Numbered from the stretch's first letter, positions 1-9,301 are shown. The stretch is 64,000 bases of DNA from JAPLHP01 sp963720375 (GCA_963720375.1 CAVRFM010000015.1:62001-126000); one strand, 5' to 3'. Numbers and translations are program-made. The notes: generated from the sequence alone by a model not told the origin.

Positions 1-66
1 AATTATCTCCCCTGTGAGGCCCCTTTGTACCCCATCAGGTTTAACCAGTACCAGGGTTCTCAGCAC
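1..66 (-). CDS. ndk: Nucleoside diphosphate kinase, N-terminal 22 residues only (cut by window edge)
   Basis: Reading the minus strand from a GTG at 64-66 gives MLRTLVLVKPDGVQRGLTGE and two further isoleucines before the window edge. This matches the invariant start of Ndk, which transfers the gamma phosphate of ATP to NDPs; the K-P-D-G-V-Q-R-G block is the family signature. A purine-rich ribosome binding site lies about seven bases upstream, next to the thiL stop codon, so the two genes probably form one minus-strand operon. The catalytic histidine lies outside the window. The fragment is short but the match is specific. Confidence 0.85.
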   Translation of the reverse strand, partial: MLRTLVLVKPDGVQRGLTGEII

Positions 67-69
67 TTT

Positions 70-1062
70 CTAGCCCCCTTTCTTAAAATGGTCCCACCCT
101 TTCTTATCGACACGGAAAGGCTTCCCATCCTTTCCAACCACAGACATCTGCAACCCGCTGATTATCTCACCAATTACAGTCACAGGACAGTCGACCTCAG
201 GCGAATTTCTCACATTGTCGATAGTCTCTTTGTTGGCAGCAAATAAGAGCTCGTAATCTTCACCACCAGTCAAAGCAAAATTAATGGAGTCTTCCGGGAA
301 AGCTGCCTTCACCGTGGGGTGGATGGGGATCTGGCCTTCCCTCACGATGGCACCAACCCTGCTCGCTTCGCACAGATGACCAAGGTCAGCCATCAATCCG
401 TCGCTGATGTCCATACCTGCCCGCACCCCTTGTCTCACCAAAAGCTGCCCTTGAACAACCCTCGGCTGTGGTTGAAGATAGGCCTTCCTCAGAAAGTCAG
501 CGGTTTCCGGAGCGAACCGGAGATTGTGGGTTAGCATCATCAACCCCCCTGCCGAAGACCCCAGATAGCCCGTGACAGCTATCAGGTCACCCGGCGCTGC
601 CGCCGATCTGGTCAGCATACCCTCGCTCCGGGCCTGTCCTATCACCGTCACAGTGATCATCACCACTGGCGCACTGGTAGTATTCCCACCCACAATAGCC
701 ACGTTGAATTGGTTTGCCAACTCCGCCATACCCCGGTAAAGCTGGACCACGTTATCCACCTCAGTATCTGCTGGCAGAGAAAGCGCCACCAGAGCATACC
801 GCGGCACACCACCCATAGCAGCAATATCACTTAAGTTGACTGCCATAGCCTTCCAGCCCAGCTCCCACCAAGGACTCCCTACCATAAAGTGCACCCCTTG
901 GACCAGAGCATCGGTAGTCGCCAGCACAGTGGAACCATCGCCCCGCCAGGCTGCAGCATCATCACCAATACCTACCACAACTTTGTGCTCTCTGCCGCCC
1001 TGAGGAACTATCCCCGAAAGAAGCTCAATCAGTCCAAATTCACCGAGTTCAGAGACCTTCAT
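70..1062 (-). CDS. thiL: Thiamine-monophosphate kinase ThiL
   Basis: About 330 residues, the usual ThiL length. It phosphorylates thiamine monophosphate to thiamine pyrophosphate with ATP in the cytoplasm, the last step of cofactor synthesis. The N-terminus carries the G-I-G-D-D-A-A ATP/Mg binding motif and the T-T-D-A-L-V-x-G-V-H-F motif, and later G-M-D-I-S-D-G-L-M-A-D-L and G-G-E-D-Y-E-L-L-F, all typical of the AIR synthase/ThiL fold. I chose the ATG at 1062 (MKVSELGEFGLIE) because homologues start there; the frame stays open to 1149, but the extra residues look unrelated. It precedes ndk on the same strand and is divergent from the phosphoesterase gene at 1178. Confidence 0.93.
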   Translation of the reverse strand: MKVSELGEFGLIELLSGIVPQGGREHKVVVGIGDDAAAWRGDGSTVLATTDALVQGVHFMVGSPWWELGWKAMAVNLSDIAAMGGVPRYALVALSLPADTEVDNVVQLYRGMAELANQFNVAIVGGNTTSAPVVMITVTVIGQARSEGMLTRSAAAPGDLIAVTGYLGSSAGGLMMLTHNLRFAPETADFLRKAYLQPQPRVVQGQLLVRQGVRAGMDISDGLMADLGHLCEASRVGAIVREGQIPIHPTVKAAFPEDSINFALTGGEDYELLFAANKETIDNVRNSPEVDCPVTVIGEIISGLQMSVVGKDGKPFRVDKKGWDHFKKGG

Positions 1063-1177
1063 CGGCAAGATTATAGCCAATCGAAGCTTGAACCTCAATC
1101 GTAGCCATAACAGATTCTCCCACCAGTAATCTTGGCCAAGAGGCACCAAACCTGCTATAGTTACCCTGGCTTTCGAG

Positions 1178-1912
1178 ATGCGCTATGCTATCCTGGCTGA
1201 CATTCACAGTAACCTGGCAGCTTTCCAGGCCGTACTGGAGGATTTGAAGAATAGGGGCGGAGCTGAGGAAATATGGTGCCTCGGCGATGTGGTCGGCTAC
1301 GGTCCTGACCCGCATGAATGCATACAGCTTCTGCGTCAGCATCGTCACCTTTGCGTTGCCGGCAATCACGACTGGGCAGCCATAGGCAACATAGATACCT
1401 CATTTTTCAATCCCGAGGCTGCGGCTGCTTGTCACTGGACTGCTGAAAGGCTGACCCGTGAAGATATCGCTTACCTGCATAGTCTACCCCTAACCCTGTG
1501 CCAGGGCGATTTCACCCTCGTACACGGCAGCCCCAGAGAGCCCATCTGGGAGTACATCCTCTCTACGGAATCCGCGCTGGACAACTTCGACTACTTTGAT
1601 ACCAGATTCTGCTTTATAGGCCACTCCCATGCACCGCTGGTTTTCGAGCTTGATCAGGATAACCTCTGCCAGCTTCACCACCTGCCCGGCGAATTACCCC
1701 TGAAACAGGGAAGAAACCGCCTCGTCATCAATTGCGGTGGAGTAGGGCAGCCAAGAGATGGTAACCCCAAGGCCAGCTACGCCATCCTTGACATCGAAGA
1801 GGGGCTACTCCATCACTACCGCGTCGAATATGATATCTCGCTCACCCAACAAAAGATGATGGATACAGACCTGCCCCTCAGCCTGGCTAACCGTTTGAGT
1901 GTGGGGTGGTAA
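1178..1912 (+). CDS. Calcineurin-like metallophosphoesterase (YfcE/MJ0936-type)
   Basis: 244 residues. All metal-binding blocks of the metallophosphoesterase superfamily are visible in order: D-I-H-S-N near residue 8, G-D-V-V-G-Y-G-P-D-P near 36, G-N-H-D-W near 62, and H-G-S-P followed by G-H-S-H-A-P near 150. This is the compact single-domain phosphodiesterase type that binds two divalent metals; the physiological substrate in this subfamily is generally unknown. The gene is divergent from thiL, with about 115 bp between the starts, and runs in the same direction as the greA-like gene 40 bp downstream, so the two may be co-transcribed. Confidence 0.85.
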   Translation: MRYAILADIHSNLAAFQAVLEDLKNRGGAEEIWCLGDVVGYGPDPHECIQLLRQHRHLCVAGNHDWAAIGNIDTSFFNPEAAAACHWTAERLTREDIAYLHSLPLTLCQGDFTLVHGSPREPIWEYILSTESALDNFDYFDTRFCFIGHSHAPLVFELDQDNLCQLHHLPGELPLKQGRNRLVINCGGVGQPRDGNPKASYAILDIEEGLLHHYRVEYDISLTQQKMMDTDLPLSLANRLSVGW

Positions 1913-1951
1913 TATCTTCCCAAGTTGTGATAAAATAGTCAGAGTATCGGT

Positions 1952-2752
1952 ATGGAGAAACAAGGCTTTACCCTGGAAGCGGTAGCCCTGGCCTTTCTTA
2001 CTTCACTGCCACCAGAAGAAAGAAAAGAAAAGCAGCAAGAAGTAAATAAATTTGTCCTCTGGTATGGCAAGGAACGTCTCATCAGTCAGGTCACCCCTGT
2101 GGTAGTAGCCAACTACGCTGAGTCGGTAGCCGCATCGACTGGTGATGCTACCAAGAAGCTTGAGCCGGTGAGATCCCTGCTAACCTATGCCAAGAAGGAG
2201 AAGCTCATCAAGACCAGCTTGGCTCCACACCTCAGGATAAAACAGACCTCGTCCAAGACTCCCATACCCACCAAGCCAAAGCAGCAGATCGCTCTGACAG
2301 CCGAGGACTATGCCCTGTTGAAGTCACAACTTTCTTCCCTGGAGGAAGAGCGTGTACACGTCGCAGAGGAGATGCGCATAGCCGCCGCCGACAAGGATTT
2401 TCGCGAAAATGCCCCGCTGCACGCAGCTAGAGAGCACCGCGATCACATAGAAGCCCAAATGAAAGAAATACAGACTGCCATCACCACCGGAGTAATAGTC
2501 GAGGCAGACAAACCAATGGAAACCCCTACCGTTACCGTGAGGCTGAGAACCAAGGTCGTTCTACGCGATATCGCTTCCGGGAAAGAGCTGACTTATACCC
2601 TGGTCACTAAGAACGAGGCTAACCCGGCAAATGGCAAGATCTCGATCATCTCCCCCATAGGCAAAGCGCTCTTGAACCAACCCCAGGGCGCCGTGGTGAA
2701 AGTAATCGCCCCGGCAGGTGAACTGCACTATCAGATCCAGCACATCGAATAG
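1952..2752 (+). CDS. greA: GreA/GreB-family transcript cleavage factor with an extra N-terminal domain
   Basis: 266 residues, about 110 longer than ordinary GreA (~158). The Gre module fills residues 115-266: a coiled coil (about 115-180) with the acidic tip D149-F-R-E152-N, which corresponds to the GreA tip that inserts into the RNA polymerase secondary channel and stimulates backtracked-RNA cleavage, then a C-terminal FKBP-like globular domain. Residues 10-97 are helical and resemble the SAM-like core-binding domain at the N-terminus of tyrosine recombinases. A proline/lysine-rich linker joins the parts. The Gre call is firm; the N-terminal resemblance is my inference. A cleavage or anti-arrest role at RNA polymerase is expected. 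Confidence 0.82.
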   Translation: MEKQGFTLEAVALAFLTSLPPEERKEKQQEVNKFVLWYGKERLISQVTPVVVANYAESVAASTGDATKKLEPVRSLLTYAKKEKLIKTSLAPHLRIKQTSSKTPIPTKPKQQIALTAEDYALLKSQLSSLEEERVHVAEEMRIAAADKDFRENAPLHAAREHRDHIEAQMKEIQTAITTGVIVEADKPMETPTVTVRLRTKVVLRDIASGKELTYTLVTKNEANPANGKISIISPIGKALLNQPQGAVVKVIAPAGELHYQIQHIE

Positions 2753-2936
2753 CCCGAAGAAAAGCCCAAACCCACACTACCGCAACACACTCTTTACTAA
2801 GCTTTTGGCCCAAGAAGACTAAGAGAATTACATTCTGCTTCCACATCAAGGAACGCCACCCCAATCTATGAACTGGCTCGGGCACTGCACACCAGCGTGC
2901 TTATCCGGTTCATCAGATGCTATATTATGAAGTGAG

Positions 2937-4274
2937 ATGTACCAGGATACCATCGCTGCCATATCCACACCCTTAGGTGAAGGTGGCGTGGGGATTGTCC
3001 GCCTCAGCGGCACCGAGGCTCGCCGCATTGCGGAGGCTGTCTTCCGAGGCAAGCTTTCCAACCGCCGCCTTAGCTATGGACACATTGTCGATCCTGAAAC
3101 CAGCGAGGTGATAGATGAGGTGCTGGTCTCTTATATGGCCGCACCTCATACATATACCAGAGAAGATGTAGTGGAGATCAACTGTCATGGGGGGCCCTTG
3201 CCCCTTCAGCAAATACTGAAACTGGCGCTGCACCACGGGGCAAGGCTGGCCTATCCCGGGGAGTTCACATTGAGGGCCTTCCTTAACGGCAGGATAGATC
3301 TGGCTCAGGCTGAGTCAGTCCTGGATATAGTCCGTGCCAGGACTGATGCTAGCCTGCGGCTGGCTATCCAGGGACTCGAGGGTCGCCTCTCCGTAGCCAT
3401 CAAGACCATCCGTACCAGATTAATGTCAGTCCTGGCCTATCTCACCGCCAGAATAGATTTCCCTGAAGATGAGATAGAACCACAAGAAGTAATTCGACCA
3501 TTAAATGAAGCTTTGCAAAGCCTGCGAGAGCTGCTCGCCACTGCAGATACCGGCATGGTCTATCGCTTGGGCATGAGAACCGCTATCGTAGGACGCCCCA
3601 ACGTGGGCAAGTCAAGCCTGCTGAACCAGCTTCTCCGCGAAGACCGCTCTATTGTCACCCCAATCCCCGGAACCACCCGAGACACCATAGAAGAGGTGTC
3701 AAATATAGACGGCGTTCCTTTTATCCTGGTGGATACTGCTGGAATTATCCATAGCCAGGATATTATAGAATCCCTGGGGGTAGGGCGTAGCCAAAAGGCA
3801 ATAGAGCAGGCTGACCTTGTTCTTGCAGTCATTGATATGAGTCAGCCGATAACAAAGGCCGACAAAGAGATACTGGATCTCATAGGCAACAAGGCAGCTT
3901 TAATAGTGGCCAATAAGTGTGATTTGCCCCACCAGGCCAAGCCTGGTGAATTAGGACGGGAGGTAGTCTTTATCTCAGCCCTTTCGGGGGAGGGTATCGC
4001 CCAACTCGAGGAAAGGATGGTCAGGATGGCCCTCGGGGGAAAGGTTTTTGTCTCCGATGCCCCTATTGTGAACAATCCTCGCCACAAAGATGCCTTGGAA
4101 AGAGCCGAGAGGAGTCTAATCCAGGCCTTGTCAGACATAGACTCAGGTATGCCTGACGACTTCGTCACCATTGATCTGACTGCCGCCCTCAACGCCCTCG
4201 GTGAGATTACCGGCGAGACAGTTCAGGAAGACCTCCTGGAGACTATTTTCAGCAACTTCTGCATTGGGAAATAG
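2937..4274 (+). CDS. mnmE: tRNA modification GTPase MnmE
   Basis: 445 residues, normal for MnmE. With MnmG it installs the (carboxymethyl)aminomethyl group on wobble U34 of certain tRNAs. Seen in order: an N-terminal formyl-THF binding domain starting T-I-A-A-I-S-T-P; a helical domain; the embedded G domain with G1 G-R-P-N-V-G-K-S-S, G3 D-T-A-G and G4 N-K-C-D; and the C-terminal hallmark C-I-G-K, whose cysteine is functionally important. The ATG at 2937 fits the conserved N-terminus. The 184 bp upstream holds no other gene. It is convergent with the anti-sigma-like gene, with under 40 bp between the two stops. Confidence 0.96.
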   Translation: MYQDTIAAISTPLGEGGVGIVRLSGTEARRIAEAVFRGKLSNRRLSYGHIVDPETSEVIDEVLVSYMAAPHTYTREDVVEINCHGGPLPLQQILKLALHHGARLAYPGEFTLRAFLNGRIDLAQAESVLDIVRARTDASLRLAIQGLEGRLSVAIKTIRTRLMSVLAYLTARIDFPEDEIEPQEVIRPLNEALQSLRELLATADTGMVYRLGMRTAIVGRPNVGKSSLLNQLLREDRSIVTPIPGTTRDTIEEVSNIDGVPFILVDTAGIIHSQDIIESLGVGRSQKAIEQADLVLAVIDMSQPITKADKEILDLIGNKAALIVANKCDLPHQAKPGELGREVVFISALSGEGIAQLEERMVRMALGGKVFVSDAPIVNNPRHKDALERAERSLIQALSDIDSGMPDDFVTIDLTAALNALGEITGETVQEDLLETIFSNFCIGK

Positions 4275-4312
4275 CGAACACTTCATAAGAAGCTGCACGA
4301 AGGCCGCCAGCT

Positions 4313-5107
4313 CTATTTGTTATCAAGAGATTTAAGGGCCTCCTCGTATCTATCCATTAGCCTGGTCTTGGCCAGTTCAATGGCCCGTTCAACCGCAGGT
4401 CTCCCTCTCAACAGAGCCCGTTCTTCTGCAGCCTGAAGAACAGCCTCGTCCCTATTCATACTGCTCACCAAGATATTCCTCAGCTCAGCAATCTTCGCCT
4501 CATCTCCTGGATTTGCTGCCCTTATGCGCGCAGTCAGTTCCTCCATTTTCTTCAGATGGGCACTGAATCGCGCGGCCAGTTCTTCCAGTCCCTCGGTGCG
4601 GCCTTGCTCGGCCATTCGCACCATCTCCGCAACCCGCCGGCCAGCAAATTCGGCCTGAAGCTTTGCCTTGGCAGTATCTGAGAAGGTCATACTCAACCAC
4701 ACCCGCTCAGTCGCCGTCTTCACCGGGTAGAGGGTATCGCCGGGGAGGCTGCTGGAGGAGGCAGCCACTGTGCCACTGCCAGCCAGAAGAATCACCAGAA
4801 AAACAGCAGCCACCACAGCCGCCCATCGAGGCACCCAGCTAACCAGAGGAAGCCTCCTCGGCCCGGCCTTCTGCCTCTTGGCATGGAGCAATGACTCAAT
4901 CTGATACCTGGCCTGCGCCTTGAACTCCGCGCGTGGCTCAACAGCAGACGTCCTCTGCGCAGCTATCGCAACTCGAAGTAATGGCTCCAATTGCACTGCA
5001 TGCTCTGGATAGCGCTCCAGACATTGCCCTACACTCTCCCCCCGGAGTACTCGGTCAATACACTCGTTTAAGATATGCTCAAATCGCTCAGACATCGGCT
5101 TATCCAC
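4313..5107 (-). CDS. Single-pass membrane protein, DUF5667-like, probable partner of the ECF sigma factor
   Basis: 264 residues. The cytoplasmic N-terminus (about 1-90) resembles a small anti-sigma-like helical domain; one transmembrane segment follows (about 95-118, rich in V, A, L, I); then S-L-P-G-D-x-L-Y-P-V-K, which is the signature I associate with DUF5667, and a long charged helical region predicted to be extracytoplasmic. It lies 118 bp downstream of an ECF sigma gene on the same strand, the usual arrangement of a membrane regulator with its sigma factor. GTG at 5107 or ATG at 5095 could be the start; neither has an ideal ribosome binding site. Regulation of the sigma factor is inferred from position and topology. 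Confidence 0.7.
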   Translation of the reverse strand: MDKPMSERFEHILNECIDRVLRGESVGQCLERYPEHAVQLEPLLRVAIAAQRTSAVEPRAEFKAQARYQIESLLHAKRQKAGPRRLPLVSWVPRWAAVVAAVFLVILLAGSGTVAASSSSLPGDTLYPVKTATERVWLSMTFSDTAKAKLQAEFAGRRVAEMVRMAEQGRTEGLEELAARFSAHLKKMEELTARIRAANPGDEAKIAELRNILVSSMNRDEAVLQAAEERALLRGRPAVERAIELAKTRLMDRYEEALKSLDNK

Positions 5108-5225
5108 CGCTCCCTAACCTATATAACGAAAAACTCCGCCAAAGGTTAGCACCTTCTTGATCAAGAACCCCAGCCTCTTTGCCAGACGAATACGAACCCA
5201 GCAAAAAGGAGCACCACCAAAAACA

Positions 5226-5792
5226 CTAGTCACCGGATTCCTCTTCGCTTAAGCCAAGGATTCGGCGCAGCTTTACCAGTGCAGCATGTTGCAAAACCTT
5301 GACCGCACCCTCGCTCTTGCCCATGACCCTGGCTGCCTCTGCTACAGACAATCCACCAGCAAAGCGCAGGAAGATAACCTCCCGCTGTCCATCAGAAAGC
5401 CGCTCACAAGCTGCAGCTAGCTGTTCCAGGCTGAGTTTCTGCTCGGCAAGCATTGCGGGGTCATCCGAAGGCAACGTTTTTGCTTCGTCAATCTCATCCA
5501 AAGGAATCACCCTGGCCTTCTCCCTGCTCTTCTTCTTCCAATGATCCACCACCTGATTATGGGCTATCCGGAAAAGCCAGGAGGAAAAGGGCATCCCCTT
5601 ATGGCGATAGGAACCGATATGGTCCAGGGCCTTGAGGAAGACCTGCTGGGTCAAATCCTCAGCATCCGCCTGGTTTCTCACCCTGAGCACAATATACCGG
5701 TATATCCTGTCGAAGTGCTCCTCATAGAGCTGCCCAAAGGCCTCCGGATCCTGCCCTTGAGCCCGGCGTACCAGATCTTCTTCCTTTTGCAC
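5226..5792 (-). CDS. ECF-type RNA polymerase sigma factor
   Basis: 188 residues, the size of an extracytoplasmic-function sigma factor with regions 2 and 4 only. Region 2 is seen at about residues 15-85 (E-A-F-G-Q-L-Y-E-E-H-F-D-R-I-Y-R-Y and Q-A-D-A-E-D-L-T-Q-Q-V-F, with W-L-F-R-I-A-H-N for -10 recognition). Region 4 is at about 125-180 (L-S-D-G-Q-R-E-V-I-F-L-R, then a helix-turn-helix with S-V-A-E-A-A-R-V-M-G-K-S-E-G-A-V-K). The start is GTG. It is divergent from gatB, and the membrane protein downstream is its likely regulator. The regulon cannot be told from the window. Confidence 0.92.
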   Translation of the reverse strand: MQKEEDLVRRAQGQDPEAFGQLYEEHFDRIYRYIVLRVRNQADAEDLTQQVFLKALDHIGSYRHKGMPFSSWLFRIAHNQVVDHWKKKSREKARVIPLDEIDEAKTLPSDDPAMLAEQKLSLEQLAAACERLSDGQREVIFLRFAGGLSVAEAARVMGKSEGAVKVLQHAALVKLRRILGLSEEESGD

Positions 5793-5939
5793 CTAATAAT
5801 CCCAAATTCAAGCTTGCGCAGGATAAGTCGCCATCACCTTCAGATTATATAACACCAGGAGAGGCAACGGGCCAGCTATAGTTGGCTGGCCGTCTCCAAA
5901 TAGACACACCTGATTTGTCCATGCTATATTAAGCCCGCC

Positions 5940-7403
5940 ATGACCTATGAAACCATCATCGGCCTGGAGGTTCATACTCAGCTGCTGACTCGGAGCAAGA
6001 TGTTCTGCCGCTGTTCCGCAGATTACGCCAATGCTCCACCCAACACCCATGTTTGCCCCATCTGTTTGGGCATGCCAGGGGTATTGCCTACCATCAACAA
6101 GAGGGCGGTGGAGTACACCGTAATGACTGCGTTAGCCCTGAACTGCACCATACCGCAATTCACCAAATTTGATCGGAAGAACTATCCCTATCCCGATCTC
6201 ATGAAGGGATACCAGATTTCCCAATACGACGCCCCTATCAGTGTTCAGGGCCGGATATTGCTCGAAACCGAGGGGGAGAAGAGACTAGTGAATATCAGGC
6301 GGGTACACCTAGAGGAGGATGTGGCCAAATTGGTGCACCGCACCAGCTCCTTCGGAGAGTCCTATAGCCTGATCGATGTCAACCGCTCCGGGGTACCCTT
6401 GATGGAGATTGTCACCGAGCCTGATTTACGTTCACCCGAAGAGGCTAGACAGTTCCTTATGAAGCTGCGCACCATACTGCAGTACCTTGGAGTATCTACA
6501 GGAAACATGGAGGAAGGCAGTTTCAGGTGCGACGCCAACATAAGCATACGCCCAGCAGGCTCGCCTGAAACCCTTGCCAAGGTCGAAGTGAAGAATATGA
6601 ACAGCTTCAAGGCAGTCTACCGCGCCCTTGAGTTCGAGGCCAACCGTCAGAGAAAAGTAGCCGAGGAGGGAGGTCGCCTGGCCCAAGAAACCAGGGGGTG
6701 GGTGGAGGAGAAGGGTATAACCCAATCGCAGCGCAGTAAGGAATATGCCCACGACTACCGCTATTTCCCCGAGCCTGATCTTCCCCCTTTGATATTGAGC
6801 CCAGCCTGGGTAGAGGAGACCAAGTCGAATCTGCCTGAACTTCCAGAGTCGAGGCGAGATCGGTTTATGTCCCAGTATGGTTTGCCCCTTTATGACGCCA
6901 ATATCCTTACCAACTCCAAGGCCCTGGCCGATTATTTCGAAACCTGCCTGAGATTGTCTCAAGATGCACCCTTAGAAAAGAGAGCCAAGCGCGTGAGCAA
7001 CTGGCTGTTGGGCGACTTTGCCCACTGGCTCAACTCAGCCGATATCGAGATCCACCAATCCAAGGTTGCCCCCAGCCATCTGGCAGAATTGCTAGATATG
7101 ACCGACCGGAGCATTATTAGCGGACCCGCTGCCAAGAAGGTCTTCGAAGAGATGTTCCGTACTGGCAAAGGGCCTAAGGAGATTGCGACCCAGCTAGGGC
7201 TGGGGCAAATCAGTGACACCTCAGCAGTGGAACAAGTAGTAAGGGAGATAATTGCAGCAAACACCCAAGCAGTGGTAGACTTCAAGGCGGGTAAGGAGCA
7301 GGCACTGACTTTCTTAGTGGGTCAGGCTATGAGAGCAACCAAGGGTCGGGCAAATCCCAAGCTGGTGAGTGAGATACTGCAAAAGGAGCTTGAAAGAGTC
7401 TAG
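5940..7403 (+). CDS. gatB: Aspartyl/glutamyl-tRNA(Asn/Gln) amidotransferase subunit B
   Basis: 487 residues, typical for GatB. It is the kinase subunit of GatCAB, which converts Glu-tRNA(Gln) and/or Asp-tRNA(Asn) to the amidated forms. The N-terminus has the signature G-L-E-V-H-T-Q-L and the zinc-type C-R-C ... C-P-I-C-L-G pattern; the body has D-R-K-N-Y-x-Y-P-D-L-x-K-G-Y-Q-I-S-Q; the C-terminus is the YqeY-like helical tail. gatA and gatC are not in the window. The stop overlaps the GTG start of secG by one base, so the two are translationally coupled. Confidence 0.96.
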   Translation: MTYETIIGLEVHTQLLTRSKMFCRCSADYANAPPNTHVCPICLGMPGVLPTINKRAVEYTVMTALALNCTIPQFTKFDRKNYPYPDLMKGYQISQYDAPISVQGRILLETEGEKRLVNIRRVHLEEDVAKLVHRTSSFGESYSLIDVNRSGVPLMEIVTEPDLRSPEEARQFLMKLRTILQYLGVSTGNMEEGSFRCDANISIRPAGSPETLAKVEVKNMNSFKAVYRALEFEANRQRKVAEEGGRLAQETRGWVEEKGITQSQRSKEYAHDYRYFPEPDLPPLILSPAWVEETKSNLPELPESRRDRFMSQYGLPLYDANILTNSKALADYFETCLRLSQDAPLEKRAKRVSNWLLGDFAHWLNSADIEIHQSKVAPSHLAELLDMTDRSIISGPAAKKVFEEMFRTGKGPKEIATQLGLGQISDTSAVEQVVREIIAANTQAVVDFKAGKEQALTFLVGQAMRATKGRANPKLVSEILQKELERV

Positions 7404-7621
7404 TGAGAACCTATTTTGACATCGCGCAGATAATACTCGCCATAGTAATGATCATGGTTATCTTACTTCAGGTAAGAGGAGGAGGACTGGGGGGCATCTT
7501 TGGACAACCCGACTCTACGTTCCGCACCAGAAGAGGACTCGAAAAGGCGCTGTTCCGATTCACCATTGTCTTGGTGTTGATATTTGTTGTCCTTTCCATA
7601 GTTAGCCTCAGGCTGACTTAG
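7403..7621 (+). CDS. secG: Preprotein translocase subunit SecG
   Basis: 72 residues with two hydrophobic segments (about 5-22 and 48-68) joined by a glycine-rich loop containing R-G-G-G-L-G-G-I-F-G, the SecG pattern. It is the small auxiliary subunit of the SecYEG channel in the plasma membrane. The start is a GTG that shares its G with the gatB stop codon. The gatB-secG coupling has no obvious functional basis. Length and motif agree well with the family. Confidence 0.9.
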   Translation: MRTYFDIAQIILAIVMIMVILLQVRGGGLGGIFGQPDSTFRTRRGLEKALFRFTIVLVLIFVVLSIVSLRLT

Positions 7622-7641
7622 TCCCCAGATCCCGCACAACA

Positions 7642-8463
7642 GTGGAAAGAATCATCACCCTGACCACAGATTTTGGCACCGAAGATGCCTATGTGGCAGC
7701 TATGAAAGGGACTATTCTGGGCATAAACCCCAGAGTCACACTGGTTGACATTTCCCACTCTATCGAGCCACAAAATATCGCCCAGGGAGCTTTCGTGCTG
7801 AGTACCGCCTACTCCTATTTCCCCGACGGTACTATCCATATGGTCATCATTGACCCTGAAGTAGGCAGCCAGCGCAGGTCGATTATCGTTAAGACCCCAA
7901 AGTCTATCTTTGTTGCCCCGGACAACGGTGTACTAAGCTACATTCTCTATCACGCTTCTCCAATAGGGTATCATCCCGAGGCACAACCCAAAGGACTACC
8001 GCCTGGCCTTCTGGCATTCGAGATTACCAATCCAATATTCTGGCACCATCCGGTTAGCTCTACCTTTCACGGCCGTGACATATTCGCTCCAGTAGTTGCC
8101 CATATCTCCCTTGGTGTACCTCTTGAGGAATTCGGCAAGCCCATCAGCTCTATTAACGTCTTTCCCATCCCCCAGCCACAAGTTGCAGAAAGCGGAGACT
8201 TGATAGGCCACGTCCTCCATATCGACCGTTTTGGGAATATAATCACAGACATCCAGAGAGAAAGCATCCCTCTCAGCAAATTTCGCCTCGAGATCGCCGG
8301 ACAACGAATCGATTCACTAAGCTCAGCGTACGATCAGGCTAATCGCTTACTGGCTCTTATTGGCAGCAGCGGATATCTGGAAATAGCCCTAAAGAACAGC
8401 AGCGCAGCTCACTTGCTTGATGTCAAAATCGGTGATGAAGTAAGGATAAGAAAAGGTCAATAA
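7642..8463 (+). CDS. SAM hydrolase/SAM-dependent halogenase family protein (DUF62)
   Basis: 273 residues starting at GTG 7642, 20 bp after secG. The N-terminus I-T-L-T-T-D-F-G-T-E-D-A-Y-V-A-A-M-K-G and I-D-P-E-V-G-S are hallmarks of the DUF62 fold, which binds S-adenosylmethionine at a trimer interface. Most bacterial and archaeal members hydrolyse SAM to adenosine and methionine rather than halogenate. A later block, H-V-L-H-I-D-R-F-G-N-I-I-T-D, is typical of the C-terminal domain. The long chlorinase-type insertion is not obvious, so SAM hydroxide adenosyltransferase is the preferred call. It is probably in the gatB-secG transcript. Confidence 0.88.
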   Translation: MERIITLTTDFGTEDAYVAAMKGTILGINPRVTLVDISHSIEPQNIAQGAFVLSTAYSYFPDGTIHMVIIDPEVGSQRRSIIVKTPKSIFVAPDNGVLSYILYHASPIGYHPEAQPKGLPPGLLAFEITNPIFWHHPVSSTFHGRDIFAPVVAHISLGVPLEEFGKPISSINVFPIPQPQVAESGDLIGHVLHIDRFGNIITDIQRESIPLSKFRLEIAGQRIDSLSSAYDQANRLLALIGSSGYLEIALKNSSAAHLLDVKIGDEVRIRKGQ

Positions 8464-8614
8464 GCCAGCCAATAATGAGAGAATCGAAACAGGTTACAGA
8501 TCGCCTGACACCTGTAATGGAGCCTGGAAAGAAGCAGCACTATTGTGCACAATGTGCCGTTTGTGTGCATATCATGTGCAAGAGTGTAGAGCACTCGGGG
8601 CCAACCGGTAGAAA

Positions 8615-9301
8615 ATGACAACTAAGCCAGCATACATCCATAGAATGTTTTCAGCCATAGCCGACAGGTATGACCTTCTTAATACCTTGCTCAGTTTTAA
8701 CAGGGATAAATACTGGCGCAGATTTACTGTGTCCAGCCTCGGGTTAAAAGGAGATGAGGTTATCCTGGATGTAGCCACTGGAACAGGAAAGCTGGCCCAG
8801 GAACTGGTCAAAGGGGTCGGAGCAAAAGGCAGAGTTGTCGGGATCGATTTCTGTAAAAGGATGCTTTATATAGCCAAAAACAAGAGCCCAAACACAGAGC
8901 TTGCACTTGCAACCTCAGAGAGCCTGCCCTTCCCAGACAACACTTTTGATTGCGCCACCATCGCCTTTGCCCTTCGAAACGTCCCTGATGTCGAAAAGAC
9001 ACTGCGGGAAACAACCAGAGTAGTTAAGAGGGGGGGGAAGGTAATCTGCCTCGAGTTTTCCCGGCCTCGGCATCGGCTCTTCCGGAAGGTCCATCAGCTT
9101 TATCTCTTCCGCATCCTGCCACTCATTGGCTGGGCCCTATCCAGAGACAGGGAGGCTTATATCTATCTTCCTCGTTCCATTGCGGAGTTCTACGAGCCAA
9201 GCGAATTAAAGCAAATCATGGAGCATACTGGCTTAAAGGACACCCACTTCCATCCTCTAACCTGGGGTATTGTTACCATACACGCTGGAATAAAAAGCTA
9301 G
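8615..9301 (+). CDS. ubiE: UbiE/MenG-family C-methyltransferase
   Basis: 228 residues, the size of UbiE/MenG. The N-terminal block F-S-A-I-A-D-R-Y-D-L-L-N and the SAM-binding motif D-V-A-T-G-T-G-K-L-A, together with A-F-A-L-R-N-V-P-D and C-L-E-F-S-R-P, match the demethylmenaquinone/ubiquinone methyltransferase family. Menaquinone biosynthesis cannot be confirmed because no other men/mqn genes are in the window. The 150 bp upstream carries a perfect 12-bp palindrome, ATTGTGCACAAT (8542-8553), that could be an operator. ubiE is convergent with the MarR gene. Confidence 0.88.
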   Translation: MTTKPAYIHRMFSAIADRYDLLNTLLSFNRDKYWRRFTVSSLGLKGDEVILDVATGTGKLAQELVKGVGAKGRVVGIDFCKRMLYIAKNKSPNTELALATSESLPFPDNTFDCATIAFALRNVPDVEKTLRETTRVVKRGGKVICLEFSRPRHRLFRKVHQLYLFRILPLIGWALSRDREAYIYLPRSIAEFYEPSELKQIMEHTGLKDTHFHPLTWGIVTIHAGIKS

